DNA from: Pseudidiomarina donghaiensis
GTDB lineage: Bacteria; Pseudomonadota; Gammaproteobacteria; Enterobacterales; Alteromonadaceae
Direction: 5' to 3'
DNA length: 64,000 nt
Assembly: GCF_900116895.1 (NCBI RefSeq)
Contig: NZ_FPCF01000001.1
Coordinates: 62,001 to 126,000, forward strand
Numbering within the stretch: position 1 is the stretch's first letter; every line of letters starts with the position of its first letter. Of the stretch, positions 26,692 through 36,479 are shown piece by piece. The notes beneath the pieces were generated by a model, which made no database searches, was not told where the DNA came from, and worked only from the letters and a program-made list of their open reading frames with translations. The position numbers and the translations under genes were made by a program.

Positions 26692-29312
26692 TGCGCGTGA
26701 GCGGCCTCAGCAGCTTCGGCTGCTGCGGCTTCTACGTTTTCTTCGTCACTGAGTGTTGGACGTACTTCAGGCGCCAGGAAAATAGCGTTGCTCAAAAGCT
26801 TAGCGCTGCCCCAGAAGAATGCTCGGAAGTTAACATCGTCAGCAAATGCAATAACCCGACCGCGGCCTTTACGGTGCGCCATGATTGCCGCTTTATCGGC
26901 CAACGTTTGTTGGTTAGGCTTGGCGGTAAAACCAGCCAACAGAGGCGTCTTTTCGCTGTAGCGAGCAACGGTTACAAATGGCTGCTCAGGCACGACCATG
27001 GCGTTGAGGCTATCTTTGAACACCGGCAGCGTATTACGTGGGAAGCCAAATGTTAGCGGGTGCGTAGTGTCTAGCTGCAGTTCGAAAATCGCACCTGCTA
27101 AACGACGTTCGCCGTAATAGTCATCCATGTCGCCGTAGTTAAGCTCTTGCTGTTCAAAGGCATCACGGAATGTTTTGGTATCAACAAACTTAGCGGCCAA
27201 AATGTTTTGTTCACTGAGCCATTTCGCACCACCTTGTTGACCAATAATAACACCGCCATTGTGCACCCAATCACGCAGCCGTTCAGCGCTATGCTTGTTC
27301 AGTTTGGAATAACGACCATCAACCATCAAAATATGCGTGTAACGGGTTAAATCAACTTGGTTTAGACGATCGGTGTCGACCATAGATACCGGCAAACCAA
27401 CGTGGCGATCAAGGTAGTACCAAGCTTCACCGGCTTCGTACATATTGGCATCAGTACCCACGACCATCATCACACTTACAGGTTTCACTGGCGCTAAATT
27501 ACGGCTGCCCAAGTCCATGCCTTTAGGTGTTAATCCTGAGCTAATAGCATGTACTTTTAACTGGTTGTCGGTGGCAATTTCGGCAAGCTTCGCTTGTACT
27601 TGTTGCCAGTCTTGCGTTTGGTAAGCGCGTGTGACGACTACAGTGCCCGGCGCCAGCTCAACGTCGCCATTAGCAGTTTTCGCTGTGAACCCCTGATTGG
27701 CTTGACGCACATGAATGTCTGCTTGCAGTAGACGGGTTAACGCTCGTGGTGCAAAGTAGCTGTGCCATTCAAATGCGTAAGCATAGGCGTCTGCTGGCAG
27801 TTCAACAGACAGCGGCGCTGGTGCTTGCCATGGTTGTTTTGCGACATCAATGCTCCAGCCGTCAAATTCACCAAATTGCACGTTAAATGCATGTGGGAAG
27901 GTCCAGCCAGAAACATCGTAAAAAGTATTATCTTTAAAACTTTTCTGGTCCATGAATATGGCGCGAATGAGCACATACTGCTCTTGTGCCAGCGGAATAT
28001 AATAGCTGCTACCCGGGGAGTATTTTACGCCGTCAACATTAACAGCTTTGGTCAACGGATAACTTTTAATGCCATGCTGAGCAAGAATATTTAGCATTTC
28101 GTTCAGGCGGGCTGGGTCGGTATTGTCGCCCACAACGTAGCCTTTAAAATCGGCCTTTTTGGCAGCTGCCATTGCGTCATCGTAAAAACGCTGTTGATAG
28201 TCTAAGAACCATTTTTTATTCGCGTGTGCACCATACATAGTGGTTAACGAAGTGGTGAACTGGTTCTGAATGGTGAACGGGAACTGAACTAAACCGTTAA
28301 TAGAATCTTGAGCGTGCCCGCGGCTTGATGCCTGCTCAAACAAAATGCCGATCGCGCCTTGAACATCTGGATAGGTTGAACCTTTACCTACGTAAAAGTC
28401 ATCGAACGCTTCTTCGGTAAAATACAAACGACCTTGTTCATCCAATGCTGCCGCATGACCTTCAGCCAAGGTTTGGGTAAGTTTGACATTTTCTGCAGGG
28501 GTATTTGGGTTTTTGCGTGACGGAATACCGGGCTGAAAGAAAAAGGTACTATCGGTGCCCATTTCATGGAAGTCGGTTAACACGTTTGGTTTCCACTTTT
28601 GGAAATTGGCAATACGCGCGCGTGACTCAGGGTGTTGCAACAACAACCAGTCACGGTTTAAGTCGAACCAGTAGTGGTTAACTCGGCCGCGCGGCATGGG
28701 CTGTATGTGTTCACGGTGCTGGGTGTCAGCCACGAGGTTTTGGCTTTTATGCTGGTTTGCCCATTGAGCAAAGCGCGCCAAACCGTCAGGGTTAAAACTT
28801 GGGTCAAGCAAAATAATACTGTCGCGCAGTACCGCCTCAATTTTTTCACCTTCCGCAGCGGCTAAATAATAGGCGTACAAGAGTGCTGAGTTGCTACCAC
28901 TTGGCTCGTCGCCATGAATGCTATAGCCCATGTAAAGCACTAAAGGTGCTTTGTCGACGTCACCTTTTTGGTTTGGATCGGCCAATGCGACATGTTGCTG
29001 ACGCAGCGCTTCGATATTGCTGTGGTTTTGTGGTGAAGTCACTGTTAGCAATACCAACGGACGGCGTTCGTGGGTATAACCAGTAACTTCCATTTGAAAG
29101 CGATCAGACTTCTCCGCTAGCACTTCCATGTAGCGAACAAGTTGCTCAGGACGCACATGCCATTCGCCTACTTCATAACCCAAAACCTCTTTCGGGGTGG
29201 GTATATCAGGATTATAACTAACGTCTTTCGGTAGATAGTCATCAAGACTAGTAGCGTGCGCCGTAAGGGACAAGACAACGCCCATTAACGCGATAGCAAA
29301 CTTGCGAAGCAT
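26688..29312 (-). CDS. Exported M14-family zinc metallopeptidase
   Basis: This 874-residue protein has a Sec signal peptide (about 1-20) and an M14 carboxypeptidase-like domain (about 40-360). Candidate zinc ligands lie in YSIHGDEPSGSNSALL near residue 130 and DFHEMG near residue 247. The C-terminal half (about 400-860) has no recognised enzyme motif but includes a region resembling glutamine-amidotransferase-like folds (ILMVDGRY...GGVIIGQQGG). It is probably periplasmic or secreted and used in peptide feeding. It lies between comF and nfuA, which are neighbours in E. coli, so it has been inserted into that block. Confidence 0.85.
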   Translation of the reverse strand: MLRKFAIALMGVVLSLTAHATSLDDYLPKDVSYNPDIPTPKEVLGYEVGEWHVRPEQLVRYMEVLAEKSDRFQMEVTGYTHERRPLVLLTVTSPQNHSNIEALRQQHVALADPNQKGDVDKAPLVLYMGYSIHGDEPSGSNSALLYAYYLAAAEGEKIEAVLRDSIILLDPSFNPDGLARFAQWANQHKSQNLVADTQHREHIQPMPRGRVNHYWFDLNRDWLLLQHPESRARIANFQKWKPNVLTDFHEMGTDSTFFFQPGIPSRKNPNTPAENVKLTQTLAEGHAAALDEQGRLYFTEEAFDDFYVGKGSTYPDVQGAIGILFEQASSRGHAQDSINGLVQFPFTIQNQFTTSLTTMYGAHANKKWFLDYQQRFYDDAMAAAKKADFKGYVVGDNTDPARLNEMLNILAQHGIKSYPLTKAVNVDGVKYSPGSSYYIPLAQEQYVLIRAIFMDQKSFKDNTFYDVSGWTFPHAFNVQFGEFDGWSIDVAKQPWQAPAPLSVELPADAYAYAFEWHSYFAPRALTRLLQADIHVRQANQGFTAKTANGDVELAPGTVVVTRAYQTQDWQQVQAKLAEIATDNQLKVHAISSGLTPKGMDLGSRNLAPVKPVSVMMVVGTDANMYEAGEAWYYLDRHVGLPVSMVDTDRLNQVDLTRYTHILMVDGRYSKLNKHSAERLRDWVHNGGVIIGQQGGAKWLSEQNILAAKFVDTKTFRDAFEQQELNYGDMDDYYGERRLAGAIFELQLDTTHPLTFGFPRNTLPVFKDSLNAMVVPEQPFVTVARYSEKTPLLAGFTAKPNQQTLADKAAIMAHRKGRGRVIAFADDVNFRAFFWGSAKLLSNAIFLAPEVRPTLSDEENVEAAAAEAAEAAHAH

Positions 29313-29463
29313 GATTAATTCCTATGTTTCTAGCTAGAATATTGGTCTACCAAACTAGCAAATTCTTTGCCTAAGCCAAAGCCGCTTACTATGCAATGAC
29401 CAATTTTTGCGATAAGATATACCCTACTAAATTACTCAGGTATAGCAGTGAGGTGGTTGACCC

Positions 29464-30042
29464 ATGATTCGTATTACAGAAAGTGCACAAGCACATTTTC
29501 GCAAATTGCTTGCCGATCAAGCGGATAATACAAATATTCGCGTGTTCGTGGTGAACCCGGGTACGCCTTCAGCTGAGTGCGGGGTGTCTTATTGCCCACC
29601 AGATTCGGTTGAAGCCGACGACGAAGTACTGCCATTTAGTGGCTTTGATGCAGTGGTAGACTCAGGTAGTGCGCCGTTCTTAATCGATGCCGTCATCGAT
29701 TACGAAGAGCAAGATCTAGGTTCACAGTTAACCTTGAAAGCACCTAATGCAAAAGCTAAGAAAGTCGCCGACGATGCACCACTTATTGAGCGCGTTGAAT
29801 ACGTTATTCAGTCAGAAATTAACCCACAACTGGCTAACCATGGCGGTAAAGTGGCAGTCAGCCAAATTACCGACGACGGTATTGCCGTGCTGCAGTTTGG
29901 TGGTGGTTGTAACGGTTGTAGCATGGTCGATGTCACCTTAAAAGAAGGCATCGAAAAAGAACTTGTACAACGCTTTCCTGGTGAGCTGAACGGCGTACGA
30001 GACGTGACAGAGCACCAACCTGGTGAACATTCGTACTATTAA
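29464..30042 (+). CDS. nfuA: Fe/S biogenesis protein NfuA
   Basis: This 192-residue Fe-S carrier has an N-terminal degenerate A-type domain (about 1-95) and a C-terminal Nfu domain (about 105-180) with the cluster-binding pair Cys149 and Cys152 in [13 protein letters not shown]. The fusion and length match E. coli NfuA. It delivers 4Fe-4S clusters under oxidative stress or iron limitation in that family. Confidence 0.96.
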   Translation: MIRITESAQAHFRKLLADQADNTNIRVFVVNPGTPSAECGVSYCPPDSVEADDEVLPFSGFDAVVDSGSAPFLIDAVIDYEEQDLGSQLTLKAPNAKAKKVADDAPLIERVEYVIQSEINPQLANHGGKVAVSQITDDGIAVLQFGGGCNGCSMVDVTLKEGIEKELVQRFPGELNGVRDVTEHQPGEHSYY

Positions 30043-30142
30043 TTTTTACCAAAAATTAATCTTGTATAGAAATTGGATGTGATCCCATCCACTAATTTCC
30101 TTCGTAGTGTGAATTGCCTATACACGCAATGAGGAAATAGTC

Positions 30143-31540
30143 ATGAATGGGATCACAAAACTTGGTCTCGCATTGTCAGCAGCAGTGGTGCTTGCTGGCT
30201 GTGGTAGCGACAATGATACTCCAACAACAGTAGTAACTCCACCACCCCCACCACCAGAATCAACTTTTGTGCGTGTGCACCACTCGGTGGCTGATGCCCC
30301 TGATGTCAACGTATTGGTTAATGGTGAAGCAGCACTTAGCGGTGTGCCCTTTGGGGCCTCTTCAGAAGTACTTGAGCTTGACGAGGGCACTTACAGTATT
30401 CAGGTTGACGGCATTTTAGTCGACGAATCAACCGCTACTGTGATTGGGCCGGCTGACTTAGAGCTCGCTGCCAACACACGCTATGAAGTTTTTGCCGTGG
30501 GTAAAGTCGGCGACGAAACGATTGCGCCATTAATTATCGATAATCCAGTGAGCGATATTGCTGAAGGCAACTTCCGTCTGCAAGTGGTTCACGCAGCACC
30601 AGATGCACCTGCGGTAGATATTTATCTAACCGTTGTAGATGCTGATTTAACCGCGGAACAAGCTGCAGCAACCTTAGAATTTCAAGACTTCACGCCGCAG
30701 CTAGATGTTCCAGCTGGCGAATATCAAGTTAGAGTTACGGCAGCAGGTGATGCGTCAGCGGTGGTATTTGATAGTGGCGCAGCAACTTTTGAGGCGGGCG
30801 AAGACTTAGTTATCGCTGCTGTAGCTAACACCGGCACAGGGCCGTCACCTATTCAGTTGCAGGTTGCTGATGGTACAGGTGCACAGCTGGTTTCTTCAGT
30901 TGACGCCGGCGGTGAGCTGCGTATTGTGCATGCCAGCGCGGATGCTCCGGCGGTGGATATCACCGTTAACAATGCGGCTACACCAGCAGTGTCTGGTCTA
31001 GCATTCTTGCAAGCCACTGACTTTATTAATCTGCCGGGTGCAGAGTATTTAGTAGATGTTGCGGCGGCTGGAGGCGACCCTGTTGTCATCGATGATGCGG
31101 TGTTGCCTTTGCAAGATAACCAACGCGTCAGTGTTTATGCAGTAGGCGCCTTGGGCGACGGTTCTCTAACCTTGGCTGTCATTGAAGATTGGACGCGCCG
31201 CATTGCTACCGAAGCGCAGGTGCAGTTGGTGCATGCATCGCCAAGTGCAGGTGCGGTAGATATTTATGTGACAGCAACAGCTGATATTGCCGAAGCAACA
31301 CCAGCATTTGAAAACGTGCCATTCGACTCTGCAGCTTTGGTGTCTACCGGTTACGTTTCGCTTATGCCTGGCAGCTATGTGATTACCGTGACAGCAACAG
31401 GCACAAAAGATGCTGCCATTGGGCCTATCGAGTTACAGCTTGATGGCGCCGGTGTTTATACAGCCGTCGCTGTTGATGCCACCGGTGGTGGTTTACCGCC
31501 CCAGCTTATTCTGATGGATGATCTGGCACCAGTGATGTAA
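30143..31540 (+). CDS. DUF4397 repeat lipoprotein
   Basis: This 465-residue protein has a lipobox LAGC (about Cys20), a Pro-rich linker and four DUF4397-like modules, each opening with a variant of VHxSxDAPxVDI: near residues 35, 150, 255 and 360. It is acidic with no catalytic motif and is predicted to be all-beta. It is probably a surface or periplasmic binding or adhesion protein; the family has no proven function. Its last 35 bp overlap the convergent MATE gene. Confidence 0.85.
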   Translation: MNGITKLGLALSAAVVLAGCGSDNDTPTTVVTPPPPPPESTFVRVHHSVADAPDVNVLVNGEAALSGVPFGASSEVLELDEGTYSIQVDGILVDESTATVIGPADLELAANTRYEVFAVGKVGDETIAPLIIDNPVSDIAEGNFRLQVVHAAPDAPAVDIYLTVVDADLTAEQAAATLEFQDFTPQLDVPAGEYQVRVTAAGDASAVVFDSGAATFEAGEDLVIAAVANTGTGPSPIQLQVADGTGAQLVSSVDAGGELRIVHASADAPAVDITVNNAATPAVSGLAFLQATDFINLPGAEYLVDVAAAGGDPVVIDDAVLPLQDNQRVSVYAVGALGDGSLTLAVIEDWTRRIATEAQVQLVHASPSAGAVDIYVTATADIAEATPAFENVPFDSAALVSTGYVSLMPGSYVITVTATGTKDAAIGPIELQLDGAGVYTAVAVDATGGGLPPQLILMDDLAPVM

Positions 31541-32867
31541 GCGAACGCCGTTTTAAGTAAAGCCATTGGCTAACGCCACGGGCGAGTAGAAATAAACTCA
31601 GCGCCAACCATAATCCATGGTTGGCGCTTTCTTTATCAATAAGCCACTGCCCAATAAAAACAGCAGGTATGAATATACCCAGCGCACTTACAGCCATGGT
31701 ATCGCGCATGGCTTGAGTTAAACCCAAGCCAATATAGACACCGTCAAAATAGTAGCTCCAATGGCCAAGCAACGGTAAAACCACCAGCCATGGCAAATAC
31801 ACAAGTGCCGTCGTAATGACATCGGGCAAGTCGGTAAGCAAGCGAATAATAAATTCGCCGGCCAGCAAAAAAACTAAGCAATAGACGAGTGAAAAAATAA
31901 CCGACCACAGCAAGGTTAACTTCATCCAATAGCGAATATTTTTAGTGTCGCCGCGGCCTCGGGCAGCCCCGAGCAATGCTTCGACAGCGTAAGCAATGCC
32001 GTCTAGGCCCAGTGAAATGAGCATTAAAAACTGCATTAGAACAGCGTTTGCGGCGACCACAACAGCGCCAAACCTTGCGGCATAACCTGTCATAGTGGCC
32101 ATACAAAGTTGTAGTAATAACGAACGAATAAATACATCACGGTTCATTTGAGAAAACCGTTTGAAGTAAGCTACGTCAAATTGCCATTTTCGAACGTCTG
32201 TCAGGGTGTCGCGAATAAGCCAGATGCCAACCAAGGCGGTACTTACCTCAGCCAATACTGAGGCCCAAGCCGCACCTTTAACGTTAAGGTTTAACCCCAA
32301 AATTAGAATCACGTCAGCAATGACGTTCACGGCGTTAGTAAAAATGACCAGCGCCATAGCACTGCGGCTTTGCTGGCGGCCGAGTAGCACACCAAGCACC
32401 AACAAGTTAATTAATGCGGCTGGGGCAGCTAACAGTCGAATAGACACATAACTACCTGCAAGTTGACCAAGCTCTATACCTGGTTCAATAAGCCACCAGG
32501 CAAAGCCAATGAGTACTGGTGAAAGTAGCCACAGCAATATACCTAACCCCAGCGCTATTGCGATGCCATGCAACACCACACGTTGCTGAGCCGAGTGATC
32601 ATTGGCGCCAAATGCAGCTGCAATTTCAGCCGTTGTGGTCATGCGTAAGAAAATTGCGAGCAAAAAGATAAAACTAACTGTCATAGCACCAAGAGCAACA
32701 GCGCTTAAGTATATCGATTGCGGCAAATGGCCAACAATTGCGGTGTCAATTAAGCCCAATAACGGAGCCGCAATATTTGATATAATCATTGGCAATGCAA
32801 TGGCGAAAATAATGCGATGATCTGCCAACTTGCCAAATTTGAAGGGGAACTTTTTAATGCGATTCAT
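31506..32867 (-). CDS. MATE family efflux transporter (DinF-like)
   Basis: This 453-residue inner-membrane protein has about twelve hydrophobic segments and the start ALPMIISNIAAPLLGLIDTAIVGHL, typical of the DinF branch of MATE drug/sodium antiporters. In E. coli dinF follows lexA; here it is elsewhere and no SOS box is visible upstream. The ATG at 32867 lies inside the start of the divergent deacetylase gene (11-bp overlap). A TTG start 14 codons in would avoid the overlap, so the N-terminus is uncertain. Confidence 0.9.
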   Translation of the reverse strand: MNRIKKFPFKFGKLADHRIIFAIALPMIISNIAAPLLGLIDTAIVGHLPQSIYLSAVALGAMTVSFIFLLAIFLRMTTTAEIAAAFGANDHSAQQRVVLHGIAIALGLGILLWLLSPVLIGFAWWLIEPGIELGQLAGSYVSIRLLAAPAALINLLVLGVLLGRQQSRSAMALVIFTNAVNVIADVILILGLNLNVKGAAWASVLAEVSTALVGIWLIRDTLTDVRKWQFDVAYFKRFSQMNRDVFIRSLLLQLCMATMTGYAARFGAVVVAANAVLMQFLMLISLGLDGIAYAVEALLGAARGRGDTKNIRYWMKLTLLWSVIFSLVYCLVFLLAGEFIIRLLTDLPDVITTALVYLPWLVVLPLLGHWSYYFDGVYIGLGLTQAMRDTMAVSALGIFIPAVFIGQWLIDKESANHGLWLALSLFLLARGVSQWLYLKRRSLTSLVPDHPSE

Positions 32868-33906
32868 GCTTATTATTCTTGCGTTAGTTAGTTGCGGCGC
32901 ATGGTCGGCACCGAATAGCGTCGCTATTTTGCAATACCATCATATTGGCGATGATACACCGCGTGTTACCTCAGTAACAGCGCAAGAGCTTGAAGCACAC
33001 TTTGCCTGGCTAAAAGAGAATGACTTTGTGGTGATGTCGTTGGTTGAAATTCAGCAGCGATTAGCGTCGGGCGAAAATCTACCCGAATACACCGCTGCAA
33101 TTACCATTGACGACGGCTGGCGCAATGTTTACCGCAATGGTTTGGCGGTGTTCAAAAAATACCAATACCCGTTCACTATATTTGTGAATCCAAAACTTAT
33201 GGCGGAAGCGCCAACACAGTACATGAGTTGGCAGCAGCTTAAAGAGCTGCAAAAATATGGGGCGAGTATTGCGAACCACTCAAACAGTCACTGGCACATG
33301 ACTTGGCGGAAGAGTTCAGAGCCGACTGAGGCGTGGCGCGAACGTGTACGCAATGACGTGGTTGAAGCGCAACAGCTCATCGACGAACACCTCGGCGAAC
33401 AAGCGAAACACTTTGCTTACCCATATGGTGAATATGACGAAGCACTTCAAGAAATTCTCGAGCAAGCAGGTTTTATTGCGTTCGCTCAGCATTCAGGACC
33501 TTGGTCTGCTGCCAGCCCACTTACCGCGATTCCAAGATTTCCGGCATCTGCCCAATACGCATCGATTGAGACGCTAGCGACAAAACTAAAAAGTCTTGCT
33601 TTGCCGGTGGTTGATTATCATCCACAGCAACCGTTATTGGCTGCAGACAATAATACCCCCGAGGTTGTGGTCGAATTAGCAAACACAGACGACTTTGATA
33701 AAAACCAAATGAACTGTTTTGCTAGTGGCCAGGTACTCCAGCCGACATGGCAAGCGAATCGCTTTCGTGTGAGCCTAACCGAAGCACTGCCAATTGGGCG
33801 CTCTCGCGTGAATTGTACAGTGCCAAGTAAGTCATACAATTGGCGCTTTTACTGGTATTCGCATCCGTTTATTCGTGCCGACCAACAGGGGCGTTGGCCG
33901 GATTAA
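32857..33906 (+). CDS. Exported polysaccharide deacetylase family protein
   Basis: This 349-residue protein has a signal peptide (about 1-18) and a NodB-type deacetylase domain (about 22-240). Motif 1 is AAITIDDGWRNVY near residue 90 with the metal Asp, motif 2 is SIANHSNSHWHMTW near 145, and AYPYGEYDE is near 195. The opening VAILQYHHIGDD is common in PgaB-like enzymes. The C-terminal about 100 residues are not assigned. A GAAGGGGA site supports the ATG at 32857. It probably deacetylates a cell-envelope or matrix glycan. Confidence 0.87.
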   Translation: MRFMLIILALVSCGAWSAPNSVAILQYHHIGDDTPRVTSVTAQELEAHFAWLKENDFVVMSLVEIQQRLASGENLPEYTAAITIDDGWRNVYRNGLAVFKKYQYPFTIFVNPKLMAEAPTQYMSWQQLKELQKYGASIANHSNSHWHMTWRKSSEPTEAWRERVRNDVVEAQQLIDEHLGEQAKHFAYPYGEYDEALQEILEQAGFIAFAQHSGPWSAASPLTAIPRFPASAQYASIETLATKLKSLALPVVDYHPQQPLLAADNNTPEVVVELANTDDFDKNQMNCFASGQVLQPTWQANRFRVSLTEALPIGRSRVNCTVPSKSYNWRFYWYSHPFIRADQQGRWPD

Positions 33907-34526
33907 TGAAAGGTTGGTGCGATTATGGAAAAGTCCGTTGCTAGCTGTTCCATGCTTACCGTTGGAATTTCGCCAATGATATGCTCGGCTTTGAATATGG
34001 CTTGTCGGTGTCCAGCAGGATTTACCAGCACGATGGCGGCACTATGGTTAACGAGGTAATCCGTTTCACCCTCTTCGGGAATGGAATACATTAAGCCTAA
34101 GTCATTCACGAACGGATAAAGCTGTGGGTGCTCGGCACGAATACCAACAAATTCATCGCCAAAAAAAACCGCATAATCGCTAACACGTTTTACATTATCG
34201 CGTTGCGGATCGACCGAAATCATCCACACTTTTACTGGTGTGTCTGTGTATTGCTTTAACTTAGGCAATACCTGACGTAAATCCGCCATCGTGGTTGGAC
34301 AAATATCTGGGCAAAACGTATAGCCAGTAAACAGCAGTGTCCATTGCCCTTCAAGGTTGGCATTAGACACGTTATGGCCCAAAGAGCTCTCCAGTACAAA
34401 TGGCTGAAGCGTTCGAGGCGGATCGTAAACTAACGCCTTAGGTTGTGGCTTCGGAAGGTTATTGTAAATAACAACTCCCGCAACTAACGCAATGAGCGCA
34501 ACAACGGTGACAAGTAATCGTTGCAT
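33903..34526 (-). CDS. SCO1/SenC family copper chaperone
   Basis: This 207-residue membrane-anchored thioredoxin-fold protein helps build the CuA centre of cytochrome c oxidase. It has an N-terminal membrane helix (about 5-22), the copper-binding pair Cys72 and Cys76 in FCPDICPTTM, and the His in LVNHSAAIVLVNP near residue 164. It is the last gene of the heme and oxidase assembly run, 6 bp after the heme O synthase gene. Confidence 0.93.
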   Translation of the reverse strand: MQRLLVTVVALIALVAGVVIYNNLPKPQPKALVYDPPRTLQPFVLESSLGHNVSNANLEGQWTLLFTGYTFCPDICPTTMADLRQVLPKLKQYTDTPVKVWMISVDPQRDNVKRVSDYAVFFGDEFVGIRAEHPQLYPFVNDLGLMYSIPEEGETDYLVNHSAAIVLVNPAGHRQAIFKAEHIIGEIPTVSMEQLATDFSIIAPTFH

Positions 34527-34532
34527 CGTGTT

Positions 34533-35474
34533 TTATCCTACAGGTAATACAGGGCTGACTAAATAATGATCTGCTAGCAATAATGCAAACAACGCAAATA
34601 GCTGCCAGATAGAGAATTTAAACATGTTAAACGCAGTATGTTTAGTCGGGGCAAACTTTAGCTTCCACGCATACCCTAAGAACCAAATGCTTAGAATGCT
34701 GGAGCCAATTAAGTAAACAATACCAGACATTCCAACAATGTAAGGTAGCAAGCAGATAATACCGAGCAAAATGGTGTAAAGAAAAATACAAGTTTTGGTG
34801 AACTCTACGCCATGAGTCACTGGCAACATGGGGATTTCAGCTTTAGCGTAATCTTTTGCGCGATGCACCGCGAGCGCCCAAAAATGCGGTGGGGTCCAGG
34901 TGAACACAATCATCACCAGCAAAATGGCAAATGGATGAATTTCATTGGTTACTGACGTCCAACCTAATAACGGCGGAGCCGCCCCGGCTAAGCCGCCAAT
35001 GACAATGTTTTGTGGCGTTGCGCGCTTTAAGTACATGGTATACACCATGGCATAGCCAATAAGGCTTGCGAAGGTTAACCAAGCGGTTAGCATATTCACC
35101 CAAATAGCTAAAACAGCAAACCCAACAACACCAATTGTCGCAGCAAAAGTCAGCACTCGCTTAGGTGACAGGGCGCCTGATGGTAGAGGGCGACGTAAGG
35201 TTCGCGCCATACGCGCATCAATATGGCGGTCAACCAAATGATTCACCGCAGCGGCAGAGCCGGACATTAAACCGATGCCAATAAGTGCTGGCACCATAAT
35301 TTGCCAGGCAATCCAGGTTGGTGATGCTAAACACATACCAACCAGAGCTGTAACTAATAGTAGTAAGACCACATTGGGCTTAGTTAACGTAAGATAGTCA
35401 CGCCAATTTGCTTGTTTTTTGTATGTTTGAGCAAGTGCTTCGTCGGCACTTGCCATCTGTGCTTGTTCTGCCAT
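34533..35474 (-). CDS. cyoE: Protoheme IX farnesyltransferase (heme O synthase)
   Basis: This 313-residue UbiA-superfamily membrane enzyme adds a farnesyl group to heme b, giving heme O for heme A synthesis. It has about nine membrane segments and the Asp-rich motif [19 protein letters not shown] near residue 77. It sits between the heme A synthase and SCO genes, so it serves the aa3 oxidase here (ctaB in other nomenclature). Confidence 0.94.
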   Translation of the reverse strand: MAEQAQMASADEALAQTYKKQANWRDYLTLTKPNVVLLLLVTALVGMCLASPTWIAWQIMVPALIGIGLMSGSAAAVNHLVDRHIDARMARTLRRPLPSGALSPKRVLTFAATIGVVGFAVLAIWVNMLTAWLTFASLIGYAMVYTMYLKRATPQNIVIGGLAGAAPPLLGWTSVTNEIHPFAILLVMIVFTWTPPHFWALAVHRAKDYAKAEIPMLPVTHGVEFTKTCIFLYTILLGIICLLPYIVGMSGIVYLIGSSILSIWFLGYAWKLKFAPTKHTAFNMFKFSIWQLFALFALLLADHYLVSPVLPVG

Positions 35475-35500
35475 GTTGTTATCCTCGCCTCTTTTGAAGT

Positions 35501-36475
35501 TTAGGCATTGCGGGCGATTTTATAATTTAGTCCGACTAAGCTTAGCAGCAATAATGCACCCACTGCATTATGTGCAACGGCAACACTGAGTGGCAGCAGC
35601 AATAATACATTGCTAAAACCTAGTGTTACTTGGGCAATTAATAAAACGGTTATCCAGTTTAAGCTGGTACGAATGACGTTTGAGCTGGCGCGGCGGTACC
35701 CCATCCATAATAAAAGCCCAACGACTAAAATTGTAAAATAAGCACCAAAACGGTGCGCTATGTGAATGGTCATGCGTTCTGCGTAGTCATGCGCACCGTA
35801 TTGGTAAGTGCTAGCCTCAGGTACTGAAAATGCTCCGGCTATATCAAGTCGTTCAGTCCAGTTACCTTCACAAAATGGTAACTCGGTGCAAGCCATTGCA
35901 GCATAGTTTGCAGCAACCCACCCGCCTAATGCTATTTGGCCGAGTACCACAATTAATGCAAACAGCGCAAACGCTGATAATGACCTAACTTTCGGGTCGC
36001 CCAACGGTATATGCACGCGTTGTAGCCTTAAACTGAGTAAATAAAGCAACGATATAGTGCTAAACCCACCTAATAAGTGCCCCATAACGACCAAAGGTTG
36101 CAAATTCATGGTTACTGTCCACATTCCCAGTGCGGCCTGAAATGTCACCAGTGCTAATAAAAATAACGGAAGCTTTACGGGTTGTTCACTGTGTTGACGT
36201 TTGCGCCACAGTGACCAAATAGCGATACCAAGAATAACCAGCCCTAAAGTACCTGCTGCATAGCGATGAATCATTTCGTTCCATGCTTTATGACTTTCAA
36301 GCGGCGTGTCTGGGAACAACTCGGCTGCTTTGTTGGCGTCTTTGGGTACGGTCAGTTCACCGTAACAGCCCGGCCAGTCAGGGCAGCCTAAACCGGCATC
36401 AGTAAGGCGTGTGTAAGCCCCTAAAACAATCACCACAAAGGCGAGAACAATACTTAATTTTACGAAGCCACGCAT
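35501..36475 (-). CDS. ctaA: Heme A synthase (COX15/CtaA)
   Basis: This 324-residue membrane protein oxidises heme O to heme A. It has about eight membrane segments, a start with [21 protein letters not shown] near residue 21, and heme-ligand His residues in EMIHRYAAG near 70 and [10 protein letters not shown] near 235. A Cys pair in the loop near residues 192-198 (ACTELPFC) is typical. It is 4 bp from the preceding assembly gene. Confidence 0.94.
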   Translation of the reverse strand: MRGFVKLSIVLAFVVIVLGAYTRLTDAGLGCPDWPGCYGELTVPKDANKAAELFPDTPLESHKAWNEMIHRYAAGTLGLVILGIAIWSLWRKRQHSEQPVKLPLFLLALVTFQAALGMWTVTMNLQPLVVMGHLLGGFSTISLLYLLSLRLQRVHIPLGDPKVRSLSAFALFALIVVLGQIALGGWVAANYAAMACTELPFCEGNWTERLDIAGAFSVPEASTYQYGAHDYAERMTIHIAHRFGAYFTILVVGLLLWMGYRRASSNVIRTSLNWITVLLIAQVTLGFSNVLLLLPLSVAVAHNAVGALLLLSLVGLNYKIARNA

Positions 36476-36479
36476 GCTG

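Noticed and set aside
30031-30100. AT-rich hairpins after nfuA
   Set aside because: Stems at 30038-30060 and around 30070-30101 are weak or bulged and lack a T tract; they may help end the transcript but I cannot support a terminator call.
32868-32960. Possible SOS box for the DinF-like MATE gene
   Set aside because: No CTGT-N8-ACAG match is visible upstream, unlike lexA, so SOS control is not supported.
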